From Gemmiger sp. An87 (lineage in GTDB: Bacteria > Bacillota > Clostridia > Oscillospirales > Ruminococcaceae), in contig NZ_NFHD01000003.1 in assembly GCF_002159185.1 (NCBI RefSeq), forward strand, positions 116,644 to 180,643: DNA of 64,000 nucleotides, given 5' to 3'. Positions 33,548 to 43,000 of this stretch are shown one piece after another. The notes under the pieces are model-generated. The model did no database searches and was not told where the DNA came from. It saw only the letters and a program-made list of their open reading frames with translations. How positions within the stretch are numbered: the first letter of the stretch is position 1; the number at the start of each line of letters is the position of its first letter. A program made the position numbers and the translations under genes.

Positions 33548-34723
33548 ATGGCAAAACGAGTGTTTTTAGTAGTACTGGACAGCTTCGGCGTAGGCGCCGA
33601 GCCGGATGCGGATAAATTTGGTGATGTGGGCGCCAACACCCTGGCGTCCATCGCCGCCAGCAAGGCGTTCGATACCCCTAATATGAAGAAGATGGGCTTG
33701 TTCAATCTGGACGGCGTGACCTGCGGTGAGCCCGCGGAACAGGTGCTGGGCACCTGTGCCCGCCTGCAGGAGGCCAGCAACGGCAAGGACACCACCATCG
33801 GCCACTGGGAGATCGCGGGTGTGGAGAGCGAGCGTGCTCTGCCCACCTATCCCAACGGCTTTCCTGCGGAAGTCATCGAGGAGTTTGAAAAGCGTACCGG
33901 CCGCAAGGTGATCTGCAACGCCACCTACTCCGGCACCGAGGTGCTCAAGGACTACGGCGAGGAGCATATGCGCACCGGCGCGCTGATTGTGTATACCTCG
34001 GCCGACAGCGTGTTCCAGGTGGCCGCTCATGAGGAGATTGTGCCGGTGGCTCAGCTGTATGAGTACTGCCAGATCGCCCGGGATATGCTCAAGGGCGAGC
34101 ACGGCGTGGGCCGCGTGATTGCCCGGCCCTTCGTGGGCACCTGTGCGGCAGACTTCCAGCGCACCCCCCGCCGCCATGATTACTCCCTCAAGCCCCCCAA
34201 GAAGACCATGCTGGACGCGCTCAGCGCCGCGGGCAAGGCTGTGATCGGCGTGGGCAAGATCTACGACATCTTCGACGGCGAAGGCGTCACCGAGACCATC
34301 CGCACCTCCGGCAATACCGAGGGCATCAAGGTAATGCTGGATCTGGCCGACCGGGATTTTGAGGGCCTGGCCTTCATCAACCTGGTGGATTTTGACATGG
34401 TCTACGGCCACCGCCGCAACATCGACGGCTATGCCGCCGCGGCCACCGAGTTTGACCAGGGCCTGGGCGAGATGCTCAAAAAGCTGCGCCCGGACGATCT
34501 GCTCATCATCACCGCGGACCACGGCTGTGATCCCGGCTTCACCAAAACCACCGACCACACCCGGGAATATGTTCCCATGCTGGCGGCGGGCAGCTGCGTG
34601 AAGGAAAACAACAATCTGGGCACCGTGCTGGGCTTCGGGGCCATCGGCAAGACCATCTGCTCTTATCTGGGTGTGGAGGCCGAGCTGGCGGGCCAGGACC
34701 TGAGCGAGCGGATGTTCCAATAA
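33548..34723 (+). CDS. deoB: Phosphopentomutase
   Basis: A 391-residue phosphopentomutase, which interconverts ribose- or deoxyribose-1-phosphate and the 5-phosphates in nucleoside salvage. The alkaline-phosphatase fold motifs are visible: VVLDSFGVGAEPDA at the start (metal Asp), the nucleophile threonine region GKDTTIGHWE, and the metal ligands NLVDFDMVYGHR and ITADHGCDP, with TTDHTREYVP. Length matches the family. The ribosome site AAAGGAGG lies upstream of ATG 33548. Confidence 0.96.
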   Translation: MAKRVFLVVLDSFGVGAEPDADKFGDVGANTLASIAASKAFDTPNMKKMGLFNLDGVTCGEPAEQVLGTCARLQEASNGKDTTIGHWEIAGVESERALPTYPNGFPAEVIEEFEKRTGRKVICNATYSGTEVLKDYGEEHMRTGALIVYTSADSVFQVAAHEEIVPVAQLYEYCQIARDMLKGEHGVGRVIARPFVGTCAADFQRTPRRHDYSLKPPKKTMLDALSAAGKAVIGVGKIYDIFDGEGVTETIRTSGNTEGIKVMLDLADRDFEGLAFINLVDFDMVYGHRRNIDGYAAAATEFDQGLGEMLKKLRPDDLLIITADHGCDPGFTKTTDHTREYVPMLAAGSCVKENNNLGTVLGFGAIGKTICSYLGVEAELAGQDLSERMFQ

Positions 34724-34820
34724 GCCAAACGTGCGGAAAAGCATGATTTTTTCAATCATTTTTAATTTTTTTGAAAAAGTTGCAATAAAAAACCGCGCCC
34801 TTTCGTTTATTATATAGCGG

Positions 34821-34841
34821 CCGCGGAGCGTTGCTCCGCGG
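34821..34841. terminator. GC-rich hairpin after deoB, weak terminator or leader element
   Basis: CCGCGGAGC-GTT-GCTCCGCGG is a perfect 9-bp stem. The tail TCTGTTTATT is only partly T-rich, and the ATG of the next gene is close, so it could also be a leader element. Confidence 0.5.
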
Positions 34842-34864
34842 TCTGTTTATTAACAGGGGAAAGT

Positions 34865-35683
34865 ATGAAACTGTACGGAAAGGGTCTCGTGAATATCAAA
34901 CTGATCATTGTGTGGGTGCTGGCGGTATATTTTCTTGTGGACAGCATTGTCCGGTCGCTGCGCTCCAATTTCAATTTCGGCATGCTCATCATGTATGCCA
35001 TTACCGCCGGGCTGTGGGTCTATGGCCTGTTCCACCGGCAGATCGACGCCTTCTGTGCCGCCGGGGTGGGCCGGGTGCTGCGCATCGGCTTTTTCTGCGG
35101 CGTGGGCGTATTCTGTGCGCTGCTGGCCTTCGTGGCCCTCAGCGGCTATACCGACCAGCCTCAGGGCGATGAAAAGGCGGTGGTGGTGCTGGGCGCCGGG
35201 CTGCGCAAGGACGTGCCCAGCAAGCTGCTGGTCTGCCGGCTGGAGAAGGCGCTGGAATACCACGAGGAAAACCCGGACGCGGTGATCGTGGTCACCGGCG
35301 GCCAGGGACCGGGCGAGACCATCCCGGAAGGGGTGGCCATGGCCAGATGGCTGGCCGAGCGGGGCGTGCCGGAGGAGCAGATCATCGTGGAGGACAAAAG
35401 CACCTCCACCGAGGAGAATCTGCTGTTTGCCCGCCGCCTGCTGGAGGAGCGGGGCATTGCAGCCACCGAGCCCATCGTGGTGGTGACCAACGCCTTCCAC
35501 TGCTACCGGGGCGGGGAATATGCCCGCATGGTTGGCTTTACCGATGTGGACACGCTGCCCGCGTCCATCGGGCTCAATTCCATTATGCCCTGTTATTTCC
35601 GTGAGGTATTCGCGGTATTGTATTACTGGGTCTTCAAAAGCAGCCGGACCGGCTGGATGCTGCAGTTTGTGGGCATCTTCTGA
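34865..35683 (+). CDS. YdcF/DUF218-family membrane protein
   Basis: A 272-residue protein. The N-terminal half has three to four transmembrane helices (about 10-30, 38-55, 75-98). The C-terminal half is the DUF218 (YdcF/SanA) domain with AVVVLGAGLRKDVPS, VIVVTGGQGPGETI, ERGVPEEQIIVED and a final TNAFHCYRGGEYAR segment. SanA-type proteins affect envelope integrity, but the activity is unknown. It may be co-transcribed with the following ABC operon (38-bp gap). Confidence 0.82.
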   Translation: MKLYGKGLVNIKLIIVWVLAVYFLVDSIVRSLRSNFNFGMLIMYAITAGLWVYGLFHRQIDAFCAAGVGRVLRIGFFCGVGVFCALLAFVALSGYTDQPQGDEKAVVVLGAGLRKDVPSKLLVCRLEKALEYHEENPDAVIVVTGGQGPGETIPEGVAMARWLAERGVPEEQIIVEDKSTSTEENLLFARRLLEERGIAATEPIVVVTNAFHCYRGGEYARMVGFTDVDTLPASIGLNSIMPCYFREVFAVLYYWVFKSSRTGWMLQFVGIF

Positions 35684-35721
35684 CGGTTGGCTGGAATCCG
35701 ATAAAATGAAGAGGTGAAATC

Positions 35722-36516
35722 ATGGCGCCAATTATCCGTGTGGAACACCTGCGTAAGGTTTACCGGGTGGGTCACGAAAAGGTCATTGCGCTGAACGATG
35801 TGAACCTGGCCATTGAGCCGGGGGAGGTCTGCTGCATCGTGGGCCCCTCCGGCAGCGGCAAGTCCACCCTGCTCAATCAGCTGGCAGGGCTGGAAAAGCC
35901 CACCAAGGGACATGTGTTCATCGGCAAGCATGACATCAGCGAGATGACCGAAAACGAGCTGGCGAAGTTCCGCCAGGAGCATCTGGGCTTTATCTTCCAG
36001 AGCTACAATCTGCTGCCCAACCTGACGGCGGCGGAAAACGTGGCTCTGCCGCTGATGTTCAAGGGCGTGGGCCGCAAAGAGCGAATCAAGCTTGCCACCC
36101 AGGAGCTGAAAAAGATGGGTCTGGGAAAGCGGGCGGGCCACAAGCCCACCGAAATGAGCGGCGGCCAGCAGCAGCGGGTGGGCATTGCCCGGGCCTTTGT
36201 GGCCAAGCCCAAGGTCATCTTTGCAGACGAACCCACCGGCAACCTGGACAGCCAGACCACGAAACAGGTGCTTTACCGGATGCTGGATATGGCAAAGGAA
36301 AACGGCATTACCTTTGTTATGGTCACCCACGAACGGGACCTGGCCGCAGTGGCGGACCGGGTGGTCACCATCAAGGACGGCAAGGTGGAGAGCGATGTGG
36401 TGATGGACGCCGAAGCCAAGGCAGCGGCCATGGCTGAGATGTTCAGCGAGATTATGGAACAGGAGGCCCCGGCGGAACCCAACACCACGGTGCCTTTGAA
36501 TAGCGAAAAACAGTGA
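35722..36516 (+). CDS. ABC transporter ATPase, MacB/LolD type
   Basis: A 264-residue ABC ATPase of the MacB/LolD/FtsE class. Walker A is GPSGSGKST, the Q-loop GFIFQSYNLLPNLTA, the signature MSGGQQQRVGIARA, Walker B VIFADEPTGNLD, and the H-loop VTHERD. A Glu/Ala-rich C-terminal tail follows. It pairs with the FtsX-type permease encoded at 37995. The CARDB-like surface protein sits between them. The cargo is unknown and is probably extruded peptides or a mechanical signal rather than solute uptake. Confidence 0.9.
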   Translation: MAPIIRVEHLRKVYRVGHEKVIALNDVNLAIEPGEVCCIVGPSGSGKSTLLNQLAGLEKPTKGHVFIGKHDISEMTENELAKFRQEHLGFIFQSYNLLPNLTAAENVALPLMFKGVGRKERIKLATQELKKMGLGKRAGHKPTEMSGGQQQRVGIARAFVAKPKVIFADEPTGNLDSQTTKQVLYRMLDMAKENGITFVMVTHERDLAAVADRVVTIKDGKVESDVVMDAEAKAAAMAEMFSEIMEQEAPAEPNTTVPLNSEKQ

Positions 36517-36529
36517 GGAGAAGAAAACC

Positions 36530-38008
36530 ATGAAACAGAGCATCAAACGGATCAGCGCCGTTCTGGCCATGGCCATGGCACTGAGCGCATTCAGCGCCTT
36601 CGGCGTATTCGCCGAGGGTGAGAGCACCGCCCCGGCCAGCGCCCCCCAGAGCACCAGCGTGGCCGCACAGGCGGAAAACGGGAGCACCTCGAGCTCCACT
36701 TCTACGTCGAACTCTACTTCAGAAACTACGCCTACTCCGGTCCCCACACCGGAACCCACCGAAGTGCCCGTGGCGCAGGTCGGTTCCTACGATATTTCTC
36801 TGGTGGACGGCCGCGACAATCTGTGGGACTGGGACGAGCGCGCCAATGTTACCATCCACTTTACCAATGGGGAGACGGTGATTAGTGCCCGTCTGGTAAA
36901 CAACGGCACCTTTGCGGCAGATAATTATGGCACAGTGGATGTACCGGCTTCCGGCGGCAGCATCACCTTCAGCAATGTGCGCTACAACGGCGGCGGCAAC
37001 ATCCTGCAGTTCGAGCTCACCACCACCACGGCCGGTGTAGTCACGCAGTCCATCACCATCGCCCAGTGCATGGACGTGAACCCCAACCCGCCGGAGCCCA
37101 CCCCCACTCCTGAGCCGGTTCCCACCGAGAAACCGGAATATGACTACCCGAAGATCCTGGTCAAGGACTTCTCCTTCGGCGGCAACAGCGTGGAAGCCGG
37201 CAAGGAGTTCACCCTGGAGCTGACCCTCTTCACCACCAGCGGCAACGCCAACCTGCAGGACGTGATGGTGGGCCTGAACTTCGGCGAGCTGAAGGGCGTT
37301 TCCCTGGCCAGCGGCAGCATGAATACTTATGTGGGCGAGATGGCTCCCAACACCACCAAGACCATCAGCTATAAGATGATCACCGACGCCACCATCGAGC
37401 CGGGCGCCATCAGCATCAATGTAAACCTGACCAGCAAGAACGGCGAGGCCGCCACCGCGCCCATCTCCATCCCGGTGACCCAGCCCGAGCGGTTTGACAT
37501 CACCAACATGGAAGCCCCCGAGACCATCATGATGGGTGAGGAAGGCTACCTGTCCGTCACCTTTGTAAACAAGGGCAAGAGCGCCATCAACAACCTCTCC
37601 GCCGAGATCCAGGGTGAGAACCTGGCCAACCCCGGCCAGAGCCAGTTCCTGGGCAACATCGCCGCCGGTACCGAGAACTCGGTGGACTTCAGCGTTATGG
37701 CTGCGGCCGAGGGCACCATCAACGGCAAGGTCATCCTGAGCTACGAGGATGCCAAGGGCGAAGTAAAGACCCTGGAGAAGGAGTTCTCCTGCACCGTGGA
37801 GCCCATGATGGACATGAGCATCGATCCCATGGACCCGGGTATGATGGACCCCACCATGACCGAAACCGCTCCCGGCATGCCCATCTGGGGCTGGGCGCTC
37901 ATCGTTGTGGGCGTTGTGGCTGTGGTTGTTGTGGTCGTGGTTGTGGTCAAGAAGAAGCAGAAAGCAAAGAAACTGGCTCAGTTGGAGGATGAAGATGAAG
38001 ATATCTGA
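36530..38008 (+). CDS. CARDB/COG1361-like membrane-anchored surface protein
   Basis: A 492-residue protein with a signal peptide (1 to about 28) and a Ser/Thr/Pro linker. Its beta-sandwich domains include ILVKDFSFGGNSVEAGKEFTL and PETIMMGEEGYLSVTFVNKGKSAINNL, which match COG1361/CARDB-type Ig-like folds. A C-terminal transmembrane helix (about 451-473) has a KKKQKAKK tail. It lies between the ATPase and permease genes of an MacB-type exporter, where Gram-negative systems would have a membrane-fusion protein. It is probably the extracellular partner of this ABC system. It overlaps the permease gene by 14 bp. Confidence 0.75.
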   Translation: MKQSIKRISAVLAMAMALSAFSAFGVFAEGESTAPASAPQSTSVAAQAENGSTSSSTSTSNSTSETTPTPVPTPEPTEVPVAQVGSYDISLVDGRDNLWDWDERANVTIHFTNGETVISARLVNNGTFAADNYGTVDVPASGGSITFSNVRYNGGGNILQFELTTTTAGVVTQSITIAQCMDVNPNPPEPTPTPEPVPTEKPEYDYPKILVKDFSFGGNSVEAGKEFTLELTLFTTSGNANLQDVMVGLNFGELKGVSLASGSMNTYVGEMAPNTTKTISYKMITDATIEPGAISINVNLTSKNGEAATAPISIPVTQPERFDITNMEAPETIMMGEEGYLSVTFVNKGKSAINNLSAEIQGENLANPGQSQFLGNIAAGTENSVDFSVMAAAEGTINGKVILSYEDAKGEVKTLEKEFSCTVEPMMDMSIDPMDPGMMDPTMTETAPGMPIWGWALIVVGVVAVVVVVVVVVKKKQKAKKLAQLEDEDEDI

Positions 38009-39467
38009 TCTGCTGCGTCTCAGCACGGATAATCTTCGCCGCCGCAAAGGCCGCACCGCACTGACGGTGATCGGCGTGGTGGTAGGCACCTTTTCCATCA
38101 TCGTGATGATCAGCCTGGGCATTGCCAGCAACGCCCAGAACGAGGCCATGCTGCAAAGCTGGGGTGATCTGACCCAGATCACCATCAACAACTACCAGTG
38201 GGGCGCGGCCAGCGGTGATGTGCCGGTGCTGGACGATAAAATGCTGGATCAGCTGCGCAGCTATGAGCATGTGGTGGCAGTGACCCCCATGTATCGGGAC
38301 AATAACCTGAACGCCCAGGTCTACGCAGGCAAAAATGACCGTTACGAGGCCTATGTCTGGGAAATGTACGGCGTGGACATGGACGCATTACAGGCCATGG
38401 ATTATAAGCTGATCAGCGGCAGCTTTGTGGCCAGCGATACCAATCTGGGCAAAAAGAAGATCCCGGTGCTGATCGGCGAGCATTTTGCCTATGAATTCCA
38501 GGATACCCGCAAGAGCTATAACAGCGGTAAGCGTCAGCGCTATTGGGGCGAAACCGACGCGCTGGGAAACCCGGTGGAGCCCTTCTTCGATGTACAGAAG
38601 GAAAAGCTTACCCTGCGCCTGATGGCTTACGATAAAAACGGAAACGAAAAGACCGAGGACTATCAGCTGGTGGTTATGGGCGTGTTCCAGCAGGATGACG
38701 CCAAGCAGTATTTCACCAATGCCGGTGTTGTCATGCGGGTGTCGGATATGCAGATGCTCAGCAAGGCCTACCAGAAGCTTTCCGGCAACAAGGGCAACAG
38801 CGGCGGCGTGATGATTTCCTCTGCCGGCGGCCGGCCAATCCAGCAGAAGGATAACGGTTATGAAAACGTCTATGTGAAGGTAGACGATGTAGACAATGTG
38901 GCTGAGGTGGAGGAGAAAATTCAGGATTTGGGATATGAGACTTCTTCGATGACCCAGATTCGCGAGGAGATGCAGGCCAGCGTAGCCAAGAGCCAGATGA
39001 TTTTGGGCGGCACCGCAGCTGTGGCATTGCTGGTGGCGGCGCTGAACATCGCCAACACCATGATGATGTCCATCTATGAGCGCACCAAGGAAATTGGCGT
39101 GATGAAGGTGCTGGGCTGCGAGGTGCGCAAGATCCGTAACATGTTCCTGGTGGAGGCCGGCGCCATCGGCCTGCTGGGCGGCGTGATCGGCGTGGCGCTC
39201 AGCTATGCGGCCAGCGCCATTCTGAATAACCTGACCACGATTGCGGCGCTGCTCGGCGGCTCGATTGATCTGAGCGGTCTGATGAGCAGCTTCGGCGGCG
39301 GCTACTATTATGGCATGGACGGCGGCAGCGCTGCCATCTCCATGATCCCGCCCTGGCTGGTGCTGCTGGGTCTGGGCTTCTCCACCCTGGTGGGTGTGCT
39401 CAGCGGCCTGTGGCCCGCCATCCGCGCCACCAAGATCAGCGCGCTGGAAGCCATCCGGCACGAGTGA
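37995..39467 (+). CDS. MacB/FtsX-type ABC transporter permease
   Basis: A 490-residue permease of the MacB fold. The first transmembrane helix is at about 20-42 (LTVIGVVVGTFSIIVMISLG). A large extracellular core domain (about 45-340) precedes three C-terminal helices with the FtsX signature ERTKEIGVMKVLG. The last helix ends SALEAIRHE. The ATG at 37995 lies 6 nt after GGAGG. The in-frame ATG at 37989 abuts that site and is less likely. It is the last gene of a three-gene operon. Confidence 0.88.
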   Translation: MKISDLLRLSTDNLRRRKGRTALTVIGVVVGTFSIIVMISLGIASNAQNEAMLQSWGDLTQITINNYQWGAASGDVPVLDDKMLDQLRSYEHVVAVTPMYRDNNLNAQVYAGKNDRYEAYVWEMYGVDMDALQAMDYKLISGSFVASDTNLGKKKIPVLIGEHFAYEFQDTRKSYNSGKRQRYWGETDALGNPVEPFFDVQKEKLTLRLMAYDKNGNEKTEDYQLVVMGVFQQDDAKQYFTNAGVVMRVSDMQMLSKAYQKLSGNKGNSGGVMISSAGGRPIQQKDNGYENVYVKVDDVDNVAEVEEKIQDLGYETSSMTQIREEMQASVAKSQMILGGTAAVALLVAALNIANTMMMSIYERTKEIGVMKVLGCEVRKIRNMFLVEAGAIGLLGGVIGVALSYAASAILNNLTTIAALLGGSIDLSGLMSSFGGGYYYGMDGGSAAISMIPPWLVLLGLGFSTLVGVLSGLWPAIRATKISALEAIRHE

Positions 39468-39494
39468 TTTTTTTAAAAGCGCAGAATACAAAAC

Positions 39495-39534
39495 AAAAAG
39501 CTTCGGAGTGCCCAGGCACTCCGAAGCTTTTTTA
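39495..39534. terminator. Bidirectional terminator between convergent genes
   Basis: AAGCTTCGGAGTGCC and GGCACTCCGAAGCTT form a perfect stem bordered by A and T runs on the two sides. Confidence 0.92.
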
Positions 39535-39555
39535 TGTCCTTAGGGAAAATGCAGA

Positions 39556-41154
39556 TCAGTAGCGGGCCACTACCAGGGTGTCGCCCGCCTGCACGCCGGT
39601 GTCGCCGGTGGGAATGATGGTGCGGCCCTCCCGCTGCACCAGCACCACAAGTGTTCCAGGAGCGGGCGGGGCATCCCGCAGCTGTTTGCCGCACAGCTTG
39701 TGGGAGGCGTCGATGCTTACTTCCTGCAGCGTCAGGCTTGCCCGGTTCTCGAATTCCCGGGCTGCAATGACCAGAAGGTCGCCCGCCAGTATCCGGGTGG
39801 AACCGCTGGGCACCAGCACACCCTCGCCCCGGCGGATGATCAGGCTGACCAGGAAGTCCGGCGGGGTCACGATCTCCCGCAGCAGCTTGCCCGCCCAGGG
39901 ATGGCCTTCGTCCAGGTGAAGCTTGATGAAGCAGATGTCGTTTTCCTCCTGGTAGTCGTTGAAGGTGCGGCGCACATCCGCGTTGTCATCGATCATGGCA
40001 AAGCGGTGAGCCATACGGGGCAGCAGGGTGCCCTGAATGCCCATGGAGAGCAGCACGATGCAGAAGACCAGATCAAACAGATCGTAGGTGAGCGGCGCAT
40101 TGTGCAGCACTGCATAGATGGCGAACACGATGGAGGCTGCGCCGCGCAGGCCAGCCCAGGAGACCAGCGCAATCTGTCCGGCCTTCGCCCGGAAGGGCGC
40201 CAGCAGCGCCGCCACCGCCACCGGCCGCCCCACGAGAGTAAGAAAGGCCAGAATGCACAGCGCGGGAACGAAGACCCGCGGCAGTTGGGCCGGGGTAACC
40301 AGAAGACCCAGCAAAAAGAAGATCATCATCTGGGTGATGCCGGTGATCGCGTCAAAAAAGCGCACCAAGTCCCGTTTCTGGGCGATGGGTGCATTGCCCA
40401 TCAGAATGCCGCACAGATACACGCTCAGATAGCCGTTGCCGCCCAGCATGGAGGGAAGGGCATAGGCAATCAGGGCAGCGGCAAACACAAAGATCGTGTC
40501 GCCCTGGGCCATGGCGGCATGAGAGCGCCGCAGCAGAAAGGAAGCCGCAATGCCGATGCACACGCCGAACAGAATGCCGAACACCAGCTGTTTGGCCAGA
40601 ACCAGCGGCACCGAGATGTCGCCGCCGGTCATCAGGGTCACCAGCACCACCGTCAGCATATAGGACATGGGGTCGTTGGAGCCGGACTCCAGCTCCAGCA
40701 GACTGGCGGTGTTGAACTTCAGGTTCAGGCTGCGGGACCGCAGAATGTTGAACACCGAGGCCGCGTCGGTGGAGGCGATCACCGAACCGATGAGCAGGCT
40801 CTCCAGCCAGGAAAGCCGCAGCACCAGGTGGATGAACAAGCCGGTGAGCCCGGCGGTGAGCAGTACACCCAGGGTGGAGAGCAGCATCGATTGCGCCGCA
40901 ACCGGCCGGGCAGCCTTCCAGTTGGTGCCAAAGCCACCGTAGTACATGATAAAAATCAGACACACCGAGCATACGGTCTCGGCCAGGGAATAGTCATTGA
41001 ACCGGATACGAAACAATCCGTTTTCTCCGAACAGCATGCCCAGGCCGATGAACACCAGCAGGGTGGGGATGGGCAGCTTTTCGGTGAAGTGATGTGCCAG
41101 AATGCAGGCCAGGATCACCACGCCGACCAGCAGAAGAATTCCGTTCAAGGGCAT
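39556..41154 (-). CDS. Cation/proton antiporter with TrkA-C domain (NhaP2/CvrA type)
   Basis: A 532-residue CPA1-type antiporter with about 12 transmembrane helices (5 to 390). The ion-site region SVIASTDAASVFNIL carries the TD/ND-type acidic residue, and ELESGSNDPMSYML holds the second. A cytosolic TrkA-C-like domain covers about 400-532 (LLREIVTPPDFLVSLIIRRGEGVLVP). It exports potassium or sodium against protons. The ATG at 41154 sits right behind GGAGG, so a TTG at 41148 with better spacing may be the true start. Confidence 0.87.
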   Translation of the reverse strand: MPLNGILLLVGVVILACILAHHFTEKLPIPTLLVFIGLGMLFGENGLFRIRFNDYSLAETVCSVCLIFIMYYGGFGTNWKAARPVAAQSMLLSTLGVLLTAGLTGLFIHLVLRLSWLESLLIGSVIASTDAASVFNILRSRSLNLKFNTASLLELESGSNDPMSYMLTVVLVTLMTGGDISVPLVLAKQLVFGILFGVCIGIAASFLLRRSHAAMAQGDTIFVFAAALIAYALPSMLGGNGYLSVYLCGILMGNAPIAQKRDLVRFFDAITGITQMMIFFLLGLLVTPAQLPRVFVPALCILAFLTLVGRPVAVAALLAPFRAKAGQIALVSWAGLRGAASIVFAIYAVLHNAPLTYDLFDLVFCIVLLSMGIQGTLLPRMAHRFAMIDDNADVRRTFNDYQEENDICFIKLHLDEGHPWAGKLLREIVTPPDFLVSLIIRRGEGVLVPSGSTRILAGDLLVIAAREFENRASLTLQEVSIDASHKLCGKQLRDAPPAPGTLVVLVQREGRTIIPTGDTGVQAGDTLVVARY

Positions 41155-41248
41155 ACCTCCTTTGCAGATGCAGGAATAGCGCCTGCGCTATAAAATACTG
41201 TATGCGCAGGCGGGCGGATAAAGCCACAGTAAACCGGGCACAGAGAAG

Positions 41249-41281
41249 AAAAAGCGTGGGCCGTGTGACTGGCCCGCGCAA
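41249..41281 (-). terminator. Terminator of the DJ-1 gene
   Basis: GCGTGGGCC and GGCCCGCGC pair (with one mismatch), and on the minus strand a T run follows. Confidence 0.7.
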
Positions 41282-41298
41282 AAAGCCGTATGCTGCGA

Positions 41299-41856
41299 TC
41301 AGAAGCCGTAGGGGTAACCGATGGCCTGGCGTACCGCTTCGGCAGCGTCCGCACCGCAGAGCCGCCGCACCAGTGCCAGAGAGAAGGGAATGGAAGCGCC
41401 CAGCCCCCAGCCGGTGATGATGTCGCCGTCCTCCACCACAGGTTCCTTGACCACGGTGGCACCGGCCAGCTGGTCGGTGAAGGAGGGATAGGCAGTGGCC
41501 TTTTTGCCCTCCAGCAGGCCGAAGGCTGCCAGTGCGCTGGGAGCGGCGCAGATGGCGGCCACCAGCTTGCCAGCAGCGGCTGCCTGCTGGCAGACAGCCT
41601 TCACAAAGTCGTTTTCCTTCAGGTTGAGGGTGCCGGGCATGCCGCCGGGCAGCATGACCAGATCAAAATCGGCAGCCTGGATATCCGCTGCGATCGCGTC
41701 GGTGTCCATGCGCACATTGTGGCTGGAAAGAATCTCCGGCTTCTGGTTCACCGATGCGGTAACTACCTCCACCCCGGCACGGCGAAGGATATCCACCGTG
41801 AGCAGAGCCTCACATTCCTCGGTTCCATTTGCCATAAATACACAGGCACGTTTCAT
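41299..41856 (-). CDS. DJ-1/PfpI family protein
   Basis: A 185-residue DJ-1/ThiJ/PfpI protein. It starts MKRACVFMANGTEECEALLTVDILRRAGVEV, carrying the conserved glutamate, and has the nucleophile-elbow cysteine in VAAICAAPSALA and the DLVMLPGGMPG motif. It matches the YajL/DJ-1 branch, associated with oxidative stress or glyoxal detoxification. The ribosome site is GAGG. It is separated from trmO by 55 bp. Confidence 0.88.
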   Translation of the reverse strand: MKRACVFMANGTEECEALLTVDILRRAGVEVVTASVNQKPEILSSHNVRMDTDAIAADIQAADFDLVMLPGGMPGTLNLKENDFVKAVCQQAAAAGKLVAAICAAPSALAAFGLLEGKKATAYPSFTDQLAGATVVKEPVVEDGDIITGWGLGASIPFSLALVRRLCGADAAEAVRQAIGYPYGF

Positions 41857-41911
41857 CGTTAAGACCTCGCTTTCCCGGGCCCGGATTCCGGGCCTGATGT
41901 TTTGTGTATGG

Positions 41912-42625
41912 TCAGCGGCCGGTGGGCTGCCCGTCCCTGGCCGGGGCGACCCGGCAGACGGTGAGCACGCCGCCGCTTACGGTAAATTTGACTTCCAGCC
42001 CGGCAAAGGTCAGGCCGTAGAGCCGGTCCGGGTCATCCTGGTAGGAGGGGCGGGGGTCCTGCGCCAGCACGCCCTGCAGGGCACTGCGCTTGGCCTCGGG
42101 CACCCGGTCCAGCCACTGCTGGGGGAAGACCACCTCCAGGTGATAATCCCGCACCGGGCCGGCAAAGCCGCTCAGCGCCTCGGGGTGACAGTCCGCCGCG
42201 GGCAGATAGGGCTTGATGTCGAAGATGGGGGTGCCGTCCAGCAGGTCCGCACCCAGCACATGGATTACCGGACCCAGCTCCGGGTGAAGCTCCACCCGGT
42301 CCAGCTTCACGCAGGAAAGACCGATGGCGTTGGGGCGGAAGGGGGAGCGGGTGGCGAATACGCCCATCCGGGTGTTGCCGCCCAACCGGGGCGGGCGCAC
42401 CGTGGGTGACCAGTTCTGCCGCACCGCTTGGGAGAACTGCCAGATGAGCCACAGATGGGAAAAATCCTCCAGCCCGCGCAGGGCGTTGGGGTCCCGGTAT
42501 TCCGGCTCGAACACGATTACGGCCTGCAGGCTTTCCACCAGGCCGCTCTGGCGGGGAATACCGAATTTGCTGGTAAAATCACTGTGAATGCGGGCAATCA
42601 CCCGCATGGGAATGGTATCACTCAT
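41912..42625 (-). CDS. tRNA m6t6A37 methyltransferase, TrmO/TsaA family
   Basis: A 237-residue TrmO-like protein, which methylates N6-threonylcarbamoyladenosine at position 37 of some tRNAs using SAM. The TsaA fold is visible in IARIHSDFTSKFGIPRQSG, YRDPNALRGLEDFSHLWLIW, RMGVFATRSPFRPNAIGLS, and LLDGTPIFDIKPYLP. The C-terminal extension has the QDPRPSYQDDP segment. Start at 42625 with AAAGGA upstream. Confidence 0.9.
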   Translation of the reverse strand: MSDTIPMRVIARIHSDFTSKFGIPRQSGLVESLQAVIVFEPEYRDPNALRGLEDFSHLWLIWQFSQAVRQNWSPTVRPPRLGGNTRMGVFATRSPFRPNAIGLSCVKLDRVELHPELGPVIHVLGADLLDGTPIFDIKPYLPAADCHPEALSGFAGPVRDYHLEVVFPQQWLDRVPEAKRSALQGVLAQDPRPSYQDDPDRLYGLTFAGLEVKFTVSGGVLTVCRVAPARDGQPTGR

Positions 42626-42644
42626 AAAAGGTCCTTTCAGGGGA

Positions 42645-42770
42645 TCAGTTGCCGTTCAGTTGAGATAAGACCTCGTCCGGGTTCAGTACCTGGGCGTATC
42701 GATTGGCCCAGATCTTTTCCTCATAATAGCGGGTCAGGTCGCGGGCACAGGCGAAGTCATTGTCATCTGC
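42645..42770 (-). pseudogene. Remnant of a gene 3' end
   Basis: A 41-codon open stretch on the minus strand reads DFACARDLTRYYEEKIWANR and continues YAQVLNPDEVLSQLNGN before a stop at 42645-42647. Codon use is clearly coding-like (G/C third positions). No ATG, GTG or TTG start exists in frame and an upstream stop closes it, so I read it as the 3' remnant of a deleted gene. The flanking 42771-42900 sequence is non-coding. Confidence 0.45.
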
Positions 42771-42916
42771 ACTATTTTATTATAGCACAAAAAAGGCTGG
42801 AGGCACCAGCGCCGCAAAAGAGAAGATTTGGGACATCTGGATTTCTGAAAAGGATGTGGAACAACAAGAAAATGAAGCGAAACTGTTAATTTTATAATTA
42901 AATTGTGAAAAAATTA

Positions 42917-42945
42917 TTGCGCATTATGACGAAACATGGTATGCT
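42917..42945 (+). promoter_or_regulatory. Promoter of the zinc-ribbon gene
   Basis: TTGCGC at 42917-42922, a 17-nt spacer and TATGCT at 42940-42945, upstream of AAAGGAGG and ATG 43001. Confidence 0.55.
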
Positions 42946-43000
42946 TTACTCAAACAAAGTCCGTGGGCGAAGACCTGTGGATACAAAGGAGGAATTGGCT

